Shown here: positions 15,894 through 24,007 of the stretch, piece after piece
How the letters are laid out: each line of letters opens with the position of its first letter
Position numbering within the stretch: position 1 is the stretch's first letter
Source of the DNA: Paenibacillus tengchongensis
GTDB taxonomy: Bacteria > Bacillota > Bacilli > Paenibacillales > Paenibacillaceae
Assembly (NCBI RefSeq): GCF_008973665.1
Contig: NZ_WACP01000002.1
Coordinates: 62,001-126,000, forward strand
Length of the DNA stretch: 64,000 nucleotides
Direction of reading: 5' to 3'
The notes under the pieces: generated by a model
Seen by the model: only the letters and a program-made list of their open reading frames with translations
Database searches by the model: none
Told to the model about the DNA's origin: nothing
Program-made: the position numbers and the translations under genes

Positions 15894-16748
15894 GTGCTTG
15901 CGTTAGACATTCGAAACGTAAATAAGAGTTACCCCAATTTTCAACTTAAAAATGTCTCGTTCCAATTGGAGAAAGGCTACATTATGGGGTTTATCGGTGC
16001 GAACGGCGCAGGGAAGACCACGACGATAAAATCAATATTGAATATGACCCGCATGGATAGCGGGGAAATTCACGTATTCGGGAAAAATATGGCCAATCAC
16101 GAGTTTGAACTGAAGCAGGAAATTGGGTACGCCATGGGCGGTGCAGAATTCTACACCCGATGCAAAGTGAAGGCCTTGACTGATGTAATTAAGAAGTTCT
16201 ATGCCCATTGGGACGATGAAACGTACCGCATTTACCTCCGGAAATTCAAGTTGGATGAAAACAAAAGGATTGCCGAGTTATCGACGGGAATGAAGGTGAA
16301 ATACAGTATTGCCATTGCCTTGTCCCATGGGGCCAAGCTTCTCATCCTCGACGAACCGACAAGCGGGCTTGATCCGGTTGCAAGGGATGAACTGTTGGAT
16401 ATTTTTCAAGGACTGGTCGCTGACGGCGAGATCAGCATTTTGTTCTCGACGCATATTACTTCAGATTTGGAGAAGTGCGCTGATTTTATAACCTTTATTG
16501 AGGATGGGCAGATCGTCCGCAGTGGTGAGAAGGAGGAGTTCAAAGAATCCTATCTTCTTCTAAATGGTGCTGCAACTCAACTGAACCAAGTGAAGGACAG
16601 ATTGATCTCCTACAAGATGAATTCTTTTGGATTTACGGGGTTGATTCTTGCGGGGGACTACGAACATTCGTGGAACATGAAGGCTGCCACACCGAGCCTT
16701 GAGGAAATCATGGTCTATTTCGCGAAGAAGGAGGATGCATATGTATAA
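15894..16748 (+). CDS. ABC transporter ATPase (YtrB-like)
   Basis: 284 residues from a GTG start at 15894, with AGGAGGG eight bases upstream. Walker A GANGAGKT (about 34-41), signature LSTGMKVK (about 130-137) in which Thr replaces one Gly, and Walker B LLILDEPTSGLDP. The C-terminal part after residue 220 is the usual variable regulatory tail. This variant signature is common in the YtrB/YhcH group of ATPases, which pair with small ABC-2 permeases under a YtrA repressor. It overlaps the permease gene by 8 bases. The substrate is unknown; cell-wall-antibiotic response is known for B. subtilis relatives. Confidence 0.9.
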   Translation: MLALDIRNVNKSYPNFQLKNVSFQLEKGYIMGFIGANGAGKTTTIKSILNMTRMDSGEIHVFGKNMANHEFELKQEIGYAMGGAEFYTRCKVKALTDVIKKFYAHWDDETYRIYLRKFKLDENKRIAELSTGMKVKYSIAIALSHGAKLLILDEPTSGLDPVARDELLDIFQGLVADGEISILFSTHITSDLEKCADFITFIEDGQIVRSGEKEEFKESYLLLNGAATQLNQVKDRLISYKMNSFGFTGLILAGDYEHSWNMKAATPSLEEIMVYFAKKEDAYV

Positions 16749-17394
16749 CCTGGTGTTGAAAGATGTAAGGCTGGCCGTGCCGCCCTTTTTCTTCATACTC
16801 CCTTTCTTGATTGGCGCATTAATGCTCATTCCCGGTTGGATCTACTTTATTGTCCTGCTGTACTTCTGCTGGATTACGATTCCTAACTTATTTAACCAAT
16901 TTAAAGCGCAAAACGATTTGATGTTTACGTCAGTGTTGCCTGTCGCCAAACGGGATATGGTAAAGGCAAGGGTAGCCGTTATCGTCGGCTTAGAGTTGCT
17001 GCATATTGTGATTGCCGCGATCTTCGGTTCCATTTCGATGGTCTTATATCCGGACGTAACCTATTATTTCTTCCCGCCAAATATGGGTTTCTGGGGGCTA
17101 AACCTGGTCATGCTTGCGATCTTCAATCTCATCTTTATTCCAATGTTTTATAAGACGGCTTATAAATTCGGTTGGGCGCTGTTCGCCGCTGTTACAGCCG
17201 CTATGCTGTTCGCCGGAATCGCCCAGTGGCTCGGTATTCAAAGTCCGGTTGTGAATGATCTTTTCTATGGTACCGGTACGCAACAAGTGACGCTCCAAGC
17301 CTTCATTCTGATCGCCGGAATTATGATTTTTGCGGCGCTTTCGATCATGGCCTCCCGGCTCGCGGTCAAACGATTCCTCCGAGTGGAACTCTAA
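16741..17394 (+). CDS. ABC-2 family membrane permease (YhcI/ABC2_membrane_5-like)
   Basis: 217 residues with six hydrophobic segments (about 12-30, 35-50, 80-100, 115-135, 145-165, 190-210). The ATG at 16741 follows AAGGAGG six bases away; upstream ATGs in the same frame lie inside the ATPase gene. The sequence pattern MYNLVLKDVRLAVP and FKAQNDLMFTSVLPV is typical of the permeases that partner YtrB-type ATPases. Its stop codon overlaps the GntR start (TAATG), so translation is coupled through the whole operon. Confidence 0.88.
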   Translation: MYNLVLKDVRLAVPPFFFILPFLIGALMLIPGWIYFIVLLYFCWITIPNLFNQFKAQNDLMFTSVLPVAKRDMVKARVAVIVGLELLHIVIAAIFGSISMVLYPDVTYYFFPPNMGFWGLNLVMLAIFNLIFIPMFYKTAYKFGWALFAAVTAAMLFAGIAQWLGIQSPVVNDLFYGTGTQQVTLQAFILIAGIMIFAALSIMASRLAVKRFLRVEL

Positions 17395-17759
17395 TGAACA
17401 TTGCGCTATCGAACACATCGGACAAACCGATTTACCAGCAGCTTTTCGAGCGAATCAGCGCCCAGATTCTCAAAGGAGAGTTGGAAAACGGCTATTGTCT
17501 CCCACCGATCCGGCAGGCGGCTCAGGAGCTTAGCATCAGCGTGATTACTGTTAAAAAGGCGTGGGAAGAACTGGAGAGATGCGGATTGATCCATACCATA
17601 ACGGGAAAAGGCTGTTTCGTCGCTGAACTGTCCTCCGATCGGAAATTGCAAATTCGTGATGAAATGATCTCAAAGCAAATGCTTCTCGACACCTCCTACT
17701 ACAAATCCTTCGGCCTTACCTTGGATGATGTAATTGCGATGTTGAAGAAGGTATATTAG
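17394..17759 (+). CDS. GntR family regulator, YtrA subfamily
   Basis: 121 residues: a GntR winged helix (PIYQQLFERISAQILKGELENGYCLPPIRQAAQELSIS at about 11-48, recognition helix VITVKKAWEELE) followed by only a short dimerisation tail of two helices. That is the architecture of the small YtrA subfamily. Such regulators repress their own ABC operon; the dyad at 15848-15870 is the expected operator. It is the last gene of the operon and a terminator follows directly. Confidence 0.92.
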   Translation: MNIALSNTSDKPIYQQLFERISAQILKGELENGYCLPPIRQAAQELSISVITVKKAWEELERCGLIHTITGKGCFVAELSSDRKLQIRDEMISKQMLLDTSYYKSFGLTLDDVIAMLKKVY

Positions 17760-17766
17760 GCGGGGG

Positions 17767-17797
17767 AGGAGCTGCTGAGACAGCTCCTTTCGTTTTT
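17767..17797 (+). terminator. Terminator of the ABC-GntR operon
   Basis: Arms AGGAGCTG and CAGCTCCT with a 6-base loop, followed by TTCGTTTTT. Confidence 0.8.
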
Positions 17798-17832
17798 ACA
17801 GTCCAACGGTTCTACTACGGATGTTTTAGTTT

Positions 17833-19263
17833 TTAGAGCGCTTCGCCTACTTGGTGAACCCGCAGCAGGTTGGTGGTTCCCGTGCAGCCTGCAGGGACAC
17901 CGGCAGTGATGATCACCATGTCGCCATCTTGTACGTAACCGGCCGACTTGGCCAGTTCAACGGCGGCTGCTACGGCTGCATCAGTGCTGGAAGCGGTCTC
18001 GCTACGAAGCAGCGGGGTTACACCCCAGGTCAAGGACAGGGCGTACAGCACGCTCTCCTTGGTGGATACGGCGATGACCGGTACAGCCGGCTTGTGCTTG
18101 GCGATCATTCGGGCGGTAAAGCCGCTTTCGGTCAAGGCGATAATGGCCTTGGCGGAGAGCACGATGGCGGTGCGGGCAACGGCTTCGCCAATGGCACCGG
18201 TTACGTCGGTGGCAGCTTCGTCACCCTTGTAGCTGCAGCGGCCGTAGCGTCCCAGGACGGACTCGGCGCGGGCGGCGATGCGGGCCATGGTCTCGACGGA
18301 CTCCAGCGGGTACTTGCCTGCGGCGGTTTCGCCGGACAGCATGACGGAATCGGTACCGTCAAAGATGGCGTTGGCGACGTCGCCCGCTTCCGCACGGGTC
18401 GGACGCGGGTTCATCTGCATGGACTCCAGCATGTGGGTGGCGGTGATGACCGGTTTACCGGCCAGGTTGCACTTCTGGATCATTTCTTTCTGAACCAGTG
18501 GCACGTCCTCCACCGGCAGGTCCACGCCCAGATCGCCGCGGGCAACCATCAGGCCGTCGGCTACACTCAGGATGGCGTCCAGGTTCTCCACGCCCTCGTC
18601 ATTTTCGATCTTGGCGATGACTTGGATATGGCTGGCCTTATGCTCGCTGAGGATATGTTTGATCTCGAGAATGTCTTCGGCTTTACGGACAAAGGATTGG
18701 GCGATGATGTCGATGTTCTGCTCAATGCCGAACTTGATGTGCCGGACGTCCTTCTCGGTTACGCCGGGAAGGCTGGTTTTGACGCCGGGAACGTTGACGC
18801 CCTTGCGCTGCTTCAGCTTGCCGCCGTTCTTGATGAGGCAGGTGATTTCGGTGCCTTCGGCCTTTACGACCTCCAGACGGATCAGACCGTCATCGATCAG
18901 GATGATGCTGCCGGGCTTCACATCTTGGGGCAGCTGCTTGTAGGTGACTTGGATGCGTTCTTTGGTGCCGAGCACTTCCTCGGTGCTCAGAACCACGGTT
19001 TCACCCGGTACCAGCTCCGCGTAGTCCGAGGCCATTTTGCCGATGCGGATTTCCGGACCTTTAATGTCGAGCAGGACAGCAACGTATTGGTTCAGCTCCT
19101 TGGCCGCTTCCCGGATGCGGCGGATGCGCTCCGCGTGCTCGTCCAGCTCTCCGTGGGCGAAGTTCAGGCGGGCAACGTTCATACCGGCTTGAATCAGCTT
19201 CCGGAGTATTTCGGGGCTTTCACTGGAGGGACCGATGGTACAGACGATTTTGGTTTTACTCAT
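17833..19263 (-). CDS. pyk: Pyruvate kinase, short form
   Basis: A 476-residue enzyme transferring phosphate from phosphoenolpyruvate to ADP. The N-terminus TKIVCTIGPSSES, the loop RLNFAHG, the divalent-ion site region KIENDEGV and the active-site signature ATHMLESM (ending at Met282) are present, with an alpha/beta C-terminal domain ending at residue 476. Bacillus Pyk is about 585 residues because of an extra PEP-utiliser-like domain, which is lacking here, so this is probably a second paralogue rather than the housekeeping enzyme. It is GC-rich, unlike several genes around it, and is divergent from a LysR gene that may control it. Confidence 0.95.
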   Translation of the reverse strand: MSKTKIVCTIGPSSESPEILRKLIQAGMNVARLNFAHGELDEHAERIRRIREAAKELNQYVAVLLDIKGPEIRIGKMASDYAELVPGETVVLSTEEVLGTKERIQVTYKQLPQDVKPGSIILIDDGLIRLEVVKAEGTEITCLIKNGGKLKQRKGVNVPGVKTSLPGVTEKDVRHIKFGIEQNIDIIAQSFVRKAEDILEIKHILSEHKASHIQVIAKIENDEGVENLDAILSVADGLMVARGDLGVDLPVEDVPLVQKEMIQKCNLAGKPVITATHMLESMQMNPRPTRAEAGDVANAIFDGTDSVMLSGETAAGKYPLESVETMARIAARAESVLGRYGRCSYKGDEAATDVTGAIGEAVARTAIVLSAKAIIALTESGFTARMIAKHKPAVPVIAVSTKESVLYALSLTWGVTPLLRSETASSTDAAVAAAVELAKSAGYVQDGDMVIITAGVPAGCTGTTNLLRVHQVGEAL

Positions 19264-19404
19264 GGCTTTTTTCTCTCCTTGTTAATTAATGCTGAACTAT
19301 TGTGAAAATTTTCCTTAACCCATACAATAAAGCATAACGATTCATCAGAAAAATATATATATTTTCGTTTTTCATCAATTTTGATGTAGAAGGAAGGTTG
19401 TCTT
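19264..19404. promoter_or_regulatory. Shared pyk/lysR control region
   Basis: AT-rich 141-base region between divergent genes. It contains an AT palindrome (AAAAATATATATATTTT, about 19350-19366) and TTCATCA/TTTTTCATCAA repeats. LysR-type sites with the T-N11-A pattern are plausible here but not unique, so the exact operator cannot be named. Confidence 0.4.
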
Positions 19405-20307
19405 ATGAATCTTCATGCCCTTAAAATATTCCACACCATTGCCGAAAAAGGCGGAGTCACCCGCGCCGCGGAGGAACTACGGATCAGCCAGCCTGCGGTT
19501 ACGGCCCAGGTACGCAACCTGGAGAAGGAGCTGGGCATCCAGTTGTTGGCCTCCAAGGGGCGTGGCATTCTATTGACCGATGCGGGTCAGATGCTGGCCA
19601 GCCACGCCAAACGGTTGTTTGCGCTCGAGCGTGAGCTGGATGAAGCGGTCCGGGAATACAAGGCTGGGTTCAGCGGTATCCTGCGGATCGTCGCCACCTA
19701 TCTGCCAGCCAATCTGCTGCTGCCGGAATGGTTGGCTCTCTACAAGCAGGAGCATCCTTCCGTGGAGGTGGTCCTGACCACGGCCAACTCCCGGGAAGCG
19801 GTGGAAGGCCTACTGCAGTACGATGCGGAGGTGGCCGTCTACGGAGGCGGCTGGGAGGAGCAGCCGGGCATCGAATGGGAGGAGCTTCTGGAGGACGAGC
19901 TCTGGTTTATCGTACCCAAAAACCATCCATATGCCGGGAGGGAAATTACATTAGCGGAAATGATGAAGGTTCCCTTCATTTTGCGTGAAGAGGGAAGCTC
20001 TACCCGGGAGCGTCTCTTCTCCTTGTGCCGGGCTTTGAACGTGAATCCTCCCAAGGTCGGTCTGCAATTTAACGGGGTGAACGAGATGGTTCGGGCGGTT
20101 ATGGCAGGCTACGGAGCCATCTTTATCTCCTCCCTGGCCGTACGGGACAATGTGGAGCGCGGGGAGGTGGACCGTGTGATGGTCAATGGTGCTTCGCTGC
20201 TGAATCCGATTGCTGTCTGTACCCGGAAGCAGGAGACGCTGTCGCCAGCAGCGGCAGCATTTCTCTCACTGGTCCGGGAGCAGTCGAAAGGATGGGCAGG
20301 AAATTAA
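19405..20307 (+). CDS. LysR family transcriptional regulator
   Basis: 300 residues: an N-terminal winged helix-turn-helix (LHALKIFHTIAEKGGVTRAAEELRISQPAVT, residues 3-33) and a periplasmic-binding-like effector domain (about 90-295, starting LRIVATYLPANLLLPEWL). The overall pattern resembles the CysL/CbbR group. AAGGAAGG precedes the ATG. LysR proteins usually control the gene divergent from them, here the short pyruvate kinase. The effector is unknown; a glycolytic or carbon-flux intermediate would fit but is inference. Confidence 0.93.
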   Translation: MNLHALKIFHTIAEKGGVTRAAEELRISQPAVTAQVRNLEKELGIQLLASKGRGILLTDAGQMLASHAKRLFALERELDEAVREYKAGFSGILRIVATYLPANLLLPEWLALYKQEHPSVEVVLTTANSREAVEGLLQYDAEVAVYGGGWEEQPGIEWEELLEDELWFIVPKNHPYAGREITLAEMMKVPFILREEGSSTRERLFSLCRALNVNPPKVGLQFNGVNEMVRAVMAGYGAIFISSLAVRDNVERGEVDRVMVNGASLLNPIAVCTRKQETLSPAAAAFLSLVREQSKGWAGN

Positions 20308-20323
20308 CTAGAGGATATAGGTA

Positions 20324-20356
20324 GATTGCCGTAACAGATTTTGCGGTTATCAAATG
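20324..20356 (+). repeat. Weak fourth attachment-like site
   Basis: TTGCCGTAACAGATTTTGCGGTTATCAAATG resembles site 2 (TTGCCGTTACAGATAGCGCGGTGAACCGTATCATAAG) with a gap over the GAACCG part; the reading GGT TAT CAA keeps G-Y-Q of the rlmH ending. It follows the LysR gene. It could be a decayed cassette boundary or coincidence. Confidence 0.25.
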
Positions 20357-20398
20357 TCTGCTTCACCTTAATCCCATAAGGCGAACCACACAGGCCAT

Positions 20399-20869
20399 TT
20401 AGGTTGCCGTCTTATTGACAAAATCAATCTCATTTCTGATCCCTCTATGGGCGTCATTCCACAGGCCCTTTGTCAGGCGAATGCGCAGCAGGCATGTGTT
20501 AGGGTCTTCGTCGTTGTTGGCTTCGTTATACCACTCGGCGAATATTGTGCGCAGCTTTGTCATCATCTCCGCGTTTTTCTCCTCACCTACCCAGCCCAGG
20601 TTTTCACCGATACCATCGGCCGTAAAGTTCTCGACAATGATGCAAACGGCGACTTCGGGGTTTTGGGCGATCTGCTGCATCTTGCCTGAGGTCGCGTAAG
20701 TGACGGTGTAGAACGCGCCGTCCTCATAATAGGCGTCCACAATGCGGGCGGCGGGACGGCTTTTGCCATTGGCCCCCGGTTCCAGCGCGATGGTGGACAG
20801 AGAGATCAGGCCGTCCTTGTTACCCGCTTGTTCTTCCAGGAGCTTCATGGCTTCGTCGTACTTGCTCAT
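20399..20869 (-). CDS. Pyridoxamine-5'-phosphate-oxidase-like flavin split-barrel protein
   Basis: 156 residues from the ATG at 20869, preferred over an upstream in-frame start at 20899 because AGGAGG lies just before it. The pattern KSRPAARIVDAYYEDGAFYTVTYATSGKMQQIAQNPEVAVCI is the core of small FMN-binding split-barrel proteins (general stress protein 26/PNPOx-like). These bind FMN or F420-type cofactors, often with unknown substrates; the true vitamin B6 oxidase is longer and has different C-terminal motifs. Monocistronic, with a dispersed repeat upstream at 20890-20955. Confidence 0.82.
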   Translation of the reverse strand: MSKYDEAMKLLEEQAGNKDGLISLSTIALEPGANGKSRPAARIVDAYYEDGAFYTVTYATSGKMQQIAQNPEVAVCIIVENFTADGIGENLGWVGEEKNAEMMTKLRTIFAEWYNEANNDEDPNTCLLRIRLTKGLWNDAHRGIRNEIDFVNKTAT

Positions 20870-20889
20870 TCTATTACCTCCTAAAATAT

Positions 20890-20955
20890 CGTAAGGCATA
20901 TATTAAGCTTATCATTGTAAAATCTTAGTGCATGTGAAGAATAATACGATAAATA
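20890..20955. repeat. Dispersed ~65-base repeat, copy 2
   Basis: Matches 13129-13195. It lies between the split-barrel gene (minus strand) and the CPT-like kinase gene (plus strand), so in both locations it spans a divergent intergenic region and may carry a promoter or be a fossil of a mobile sequence. Confidence 0.7.
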
Positions 20956-20979
20956 TGCCTATATTGGAGGGGGATTTGT

Positions 20980-21564
20980 TTGAAGCAAGGACTCGTTGTG
21001 TTGATGAACGGAACTTCAAGTTCAGGAAAGACCAGTATTTCTATGGAATTGACCAAGCAAAAAGGGATTCCTTTTCATCGTTTATCCATAGATGATTTCT
21101 TTGGCAATTACAATGATTTTATTGATAATAAATTTCCAGATATTGAACCTACAAGGGAAGTGGATGATGTAGGGAAAATACTTTTTGATCCCATAAACTC
21201 ATTGTATTTTGCAACCATTAAATTGTTTTCAGAAATGGGTTTGAATGTAATCGTCGATACCGTCTTCGACAATGACAAGCGGTTTAATGACTGCCTGGAT
21301 CTATTGTTCGATCATCCTACACTGTTTGTAGGCGTATTATGCTCGAAGGAAGAGCTCACTAGAAGAGAGCAAATCAGAGGAGACCGACAGATTGGACTAG
21401 CGAGTTCCCAGTACGACAAAGTATATTCCTTTAAAGAATATGATCTAGAAGTAAATACTGAAGAGATGAATCCAACAGAATGTGCCGATAAAATATTAAG
21501 TTTTATTAAATCCGATCAGGATTACTCTGCATTTAAGAAATTAATGAAAAGAGAGATTAGTTAG
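20980..21564 (+). CDS. Chloramphenicol-phosphotransferase-like (CPT family) kinase
   Basis: 194 residues from a TTG start with GGAGGGGG upstream. The P-loop is GTSSSGKT (11-18), followed by LSIDDFFGNY and VIVDTVF. The CPT-family motif RREQIRGDRQIGLASSQ lies near residues 127-143. Streptomyces CPT phosphorylates chloramphenicol at the primary hydroxyl; most Firmicutes homologues are of unknown substrate. No partner gene is evident. AT-rich and probably acquired. A terminator follows. Confidence 0.85.
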   Translation: MKQGLVVLMNGTSSSGKTSISMELTKQKGIPFHRLSIDDFFGNYNDFIDNKFPDIEPTREVDDVGKILFDPINSLYFATIKLFSEMGLNVIVDTVFDNDKRFNDCLDLLFDHPTLFVGVLCSKEELTRREQIRGDRQIGLASSQYDKVYSFKEYDLEVNTEEMNPTECADKILSFIKSDQDYSAFKKLMKREIS

Positions 21565-21595
21565 TGAAGTTTATGATAGCGAGTTATCCATCAAC

Positions 21596-21617
21596 GCGCC
21601 TGATACAGGCGCTTTTT
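21596..21617 (+). terminator. Terminator of the CPT-like gene
   Basis: GCGCCTG-ATA-CAGGCGC (21596-21612) followed by TTTTT. Confidence 0.8.
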
Positions 21618-21624
21618 ATGTTTA

Positions 21625-21838
21625 TTGAACTCGATTGATCTCTTGATGGGTGAGACGTACGCATTATCGGCTGGCATTCCGGTTGTGTGGAGTTCAGACG
21701 ATGAGGGTGTTGCCGTAGTAGATGCAGACGGCGTTGTGACGGCAGTAGGCGAAGGCGCTGCAACGATCACGGCAACGTCGGCAGTGAATGGAAGCCGCAC
21801 CGATACGGTGATCGTGAACGTAACACTGACTGACAGGG
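21625..21838 (+). pseudogene. Fragment of a bacterial Ig-like (Big_2) domain
   Basis: The frame reads a nearly complete Big_2 repeat (MGETYALS, then VVWSSDDEGVAVVDADGVVTAVGEGAATITATS) of about 70 residues. Such domains occur in S-layer and secreted carbohydrate-active proteins. Here there is no signal peptide and no host protein: the frame begins beside a terminator and runs directly into a phzF fragment. It is a displaced piece of a larger gene. Confidence 0.7.
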
Positions 21839-22524
21839 GTAGTTTTAGATGGCGGAGATCTTACTGAAGAGCAAATGCAAGAGGTGGCCACAAAAGTAGG
21901 GTTTAACGAAACGGCATTCCCGCTTAAATCAGATAAGGCTGATTTAGGCATCCGTTACTTCACTCCGGGGCATGAAATAAACCTGTGTGGTCACGCAACG
22001 ATGGCAACTATCTATGCGTTGGCCACAAAAGGGCTGTTAGAGGATAAAACGGATCTCACCATTGAGACAAAAGCAGGAATCCTACCGGTAAGACTTCATT
22101 TAAAGGACGGAATTTACATAACAATGAGACAAGCCCCTCCTCAATTTCTGGAATTCAGAGGCTCAATTCATGAGTTGGCCCTTTCAATGGAGATTGAAGA
22201 AGAGGATATTGAGACCGAATTACCAACCGTTTATGGGAGTACAGGAACATGGACATTATTGGTTCCCATAAAGAGCCTAACGGCGTTTGAAAGAATGAAA
22301 CCAAACAATAGGCGTTTTCCCCAGTGACTGGTACTGCTTCCGGAGTCATGGGGGCTTATTATGCCAGATATATAGAAGGTTCCAGGTCCACATTTAACCT
22401 TTTGATTGAGCAAGGTCAGGAAATCGGAAGGGATGGAAGAATCGGAGTCACTGTCACAAATGGTGATACCATAGAAGTTACTGGCAACGCTGTTTATGTT
22501 AAAGAATTTGAGGTTCGAATATAA
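21839..22524 (+). pseudogene. Truncated and frameshifted PhzF-family isomerase gene
   Basis: From [17 protein letters not shown] the frame follows PhzF-type isomerases ([25 protein letters not shown]). The first ~20 residues, including the start, are absent. After [12 protein letters not shown] there is a stop near 22327. The C-terminal part resumes in another frame as [19 protein letters not shown] and ends EFEVRI at 22524. About 30 residues and the frame were lost at the junction. The gene is dead. Confidence 0.8.
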
Positions 22525-22634
22525 AAAATCGGGATTTCGCCGACATATTTTAGATAACTGGACACGCAGCTGTCAGGTTCTGTTGATTAAAATAGCCTTG
22601 TATTCAAATCTACAAAGGAGGAGTCAGCAGAACA

Positions 22635-23435
22635 ATGGATAACTGCCCGGACTTATTGGATATGAGCAAGGAGTTTGCAGGTATACGAGCTCTGGTGACC
22701 GGCGGAACCCGGGGGATCGGCCGGGCGATCGTGAAGCGTTTGTATGCAGCGGGAGCTGAAGTAATAGCTGCGGCAAGATCACTGCCCGAAGCATTACCGG
22801 AGGGTGTAGGGTTCATTCAAGCCGATGTGAGCCTTCCGGAAGGCGCGGATCATATTGTTCAGGAGACGGTTAACCGATTCGGCGGCCTGGATATTTTGAT
22901 TAACAATGTGGGAGGTTCCTCAACAAGCACAGCAGGGGCGTTAGCTTTAACCGATGAAGATTGGCAAACGACGTTTAATGCCAACCTGTTTGCTTCCGTC
23001 CGCCTCGATCGTGGATTGTTGCCTTACATGATTAAACAGCAAAGCGGAGTGATTGTCCATATCTCCTCTATTCAACGTAAGCTTCCCGGCAACATGACCA
23101 TGCCTTATTCAGCTGCCAAAGCTGCGCTCGTTAACTACAGTAAGAACCTGGCGACCCAATTCGGCCCTATGGGGATAAGAGTCAACACGCTCGCACCGGG
23201 ATTTACGGAAACGGAAGCTGCGGAACGGTTAATCGGAAGAATGGCTGAACAAGCCGGAACGGACTATCTGACTGCCCGCCAGCAGTTAATGGATGAGCTT
23301 GGCGGTATTCCGCTCGGCCGGCCGGCCCAGCCAGAGGAGGTTGCCGAGCTTGCCGCCTTCCTTGCGTCAAGCAGAGCCTCTTATATTACGGGCTGTGAGT
23401 ATGTCATTGACGGCGGAACCATCCGCACCATTTAA
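22635..23435 (+). CDS. Short-chain dehydrogenase/reductase
   Basis: 266 residues with the Rossmann motif TGGTRGIG (22-29), NNVGG in place of the usual NNAG, the active site Tyr158-x3-Lys162 (YSAAK) with Ser in HISSIQ, and the C-terminal GCEYVIDGG motif. A classical NAD(P)-dependent SDR of unknown substrate. AAAGGAGGAG precedes the ATG at 22635. An NTF2-like gene follows after 24 bases with its own strong site, so the two form an operon. SDR/NTF2 (SnoaL-like) pairs often act on the same small molecule; this is an inference only. Confidence 0.9.
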   Translation: MDNCPDLLDMSKEFAGIRALVTGGTRGIGRAIVKRLYAAGAEVIAAARSLPEALPEGVGFIQADVSLPEGADHIVQETVNRFGGLDILINNVGGSSTSTAGALALTDEDWQTTFNANLFASVRLDRGLLPYMIKQQSGVIVHISSIQRKLPGNMTMPYSAAKAALVNYSKNLATQFGPMGIRVNTLAPGFTETEAAERLIGRMAEQAGTDYLTARQQLMDELGGIPLGRPAQPEEVAELAAFLASSRASYITGCEYVIDGGTIRTI

Positions 23436-23459
23436 CGAAATTACAAAGGAGTTGATCTT

Positions 23460-23813
23460 ATGGAGACTATTCTGCTTCCGCAAGTTATACAAGATTTTAT
23501 AGCTGCTGCCAATAAACCCGATCCGGAGGCTTATGTCGATTGCTTCTCGGAAGATGCGCTTGTCCTCGATGAAGGCAAAGAATGGACAGGCAAAGCTGCT
23601 ATAACGAAATGGAGTGCCGAACATCACTTCGGTGTTAACATAACGCTTGAACCGAAACAGGATAAACAGCATGAGGAAGAAACCATAGTGGTGTTTAAGG
23701 TTGACGGGGATTTTGACAAAACCGGTCTTCCGGACCCTCTTTATTTGGATTTCTATTTTCAGATTCGTGGCCATAAGATTAAGCAGCTGGCGATCCGGCT
23801 GTCTAAGGAATAA
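23460..23813 (+). CDS. NTF2-like/SnoaL-type protein
   Basis: 117 residues with the cystatin-like alpha+beta fold pattern: a helix-rich start (IQDFIAAANKPDPEAYVDCFSEDALVLDEGKEWTGKAAI, about 10-48) then a beta sheet ending YLDFYFQIRGHKIKQLAIRL. This is the nuclear-transport-factor-2/SnoaL fold, used by isomerases, cyclases and binding proteins; catalytic residues cannot be identified securely. AAGGAG precedes the ATG. Second and last gene of the SDR operon, followed by a strong terminator. Confidence 0.82.
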   Translation: METILLPQVIQDFIAAANKPDPEAYVDCFSEDALVLDEGKEWTGKAAITKWSAEHHFGVNITLEPKQDKQHEEETIVVFKVDGDFDKTGLPDPLYLDFYFQIRGHKIKQLAIRLSKE

Positions 23814-23845
23814 GGAACGAAAGGAATCTGGCCATGATGCACTAT

Positions 23846-23894
23846 AAACAGCACCATGCTCTTCATTATTGAAGAGTACGGTGCTGTTTTTTTT
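23846..23894 (+). terminator. Strong terminator of the SDR operon
   Basis: A near-perfect 19-base stem (AAACAGCACC-TGCTCTTC with its complement) around ATTATT, followed by eight T residues. Confidence 0.9.
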
Positions 23895-24007
23895 GCATAG
23901 AGCGGTCAGGTCTGTTAACTTGCCATCAGCAGGCGGTGGAATCCATCAGATAATCTGTTACTATTAGGTGAGCAGACAAGAAACATACATGTGAGAGGAA
24001 GAGCAGG

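Noticed and set aside
17851..19305. 484-residue plus-strand frame opposite pyruvate kinase
   Set aside because: It is the antisense shadow of pyk in GC-rich DNA; low-complexity Gly/Asp-rich translation, no ribosome-binding site, no family.
23917..23956. A further attachment-like sequence (AACTTGCC, GGCGGTGGAATCCATCAGATAA)
   Set aside because: Only scattered similarity to sites 1-3, and the in-register translation does not retain R-G-E-P-Y. Too weak to list as a site.
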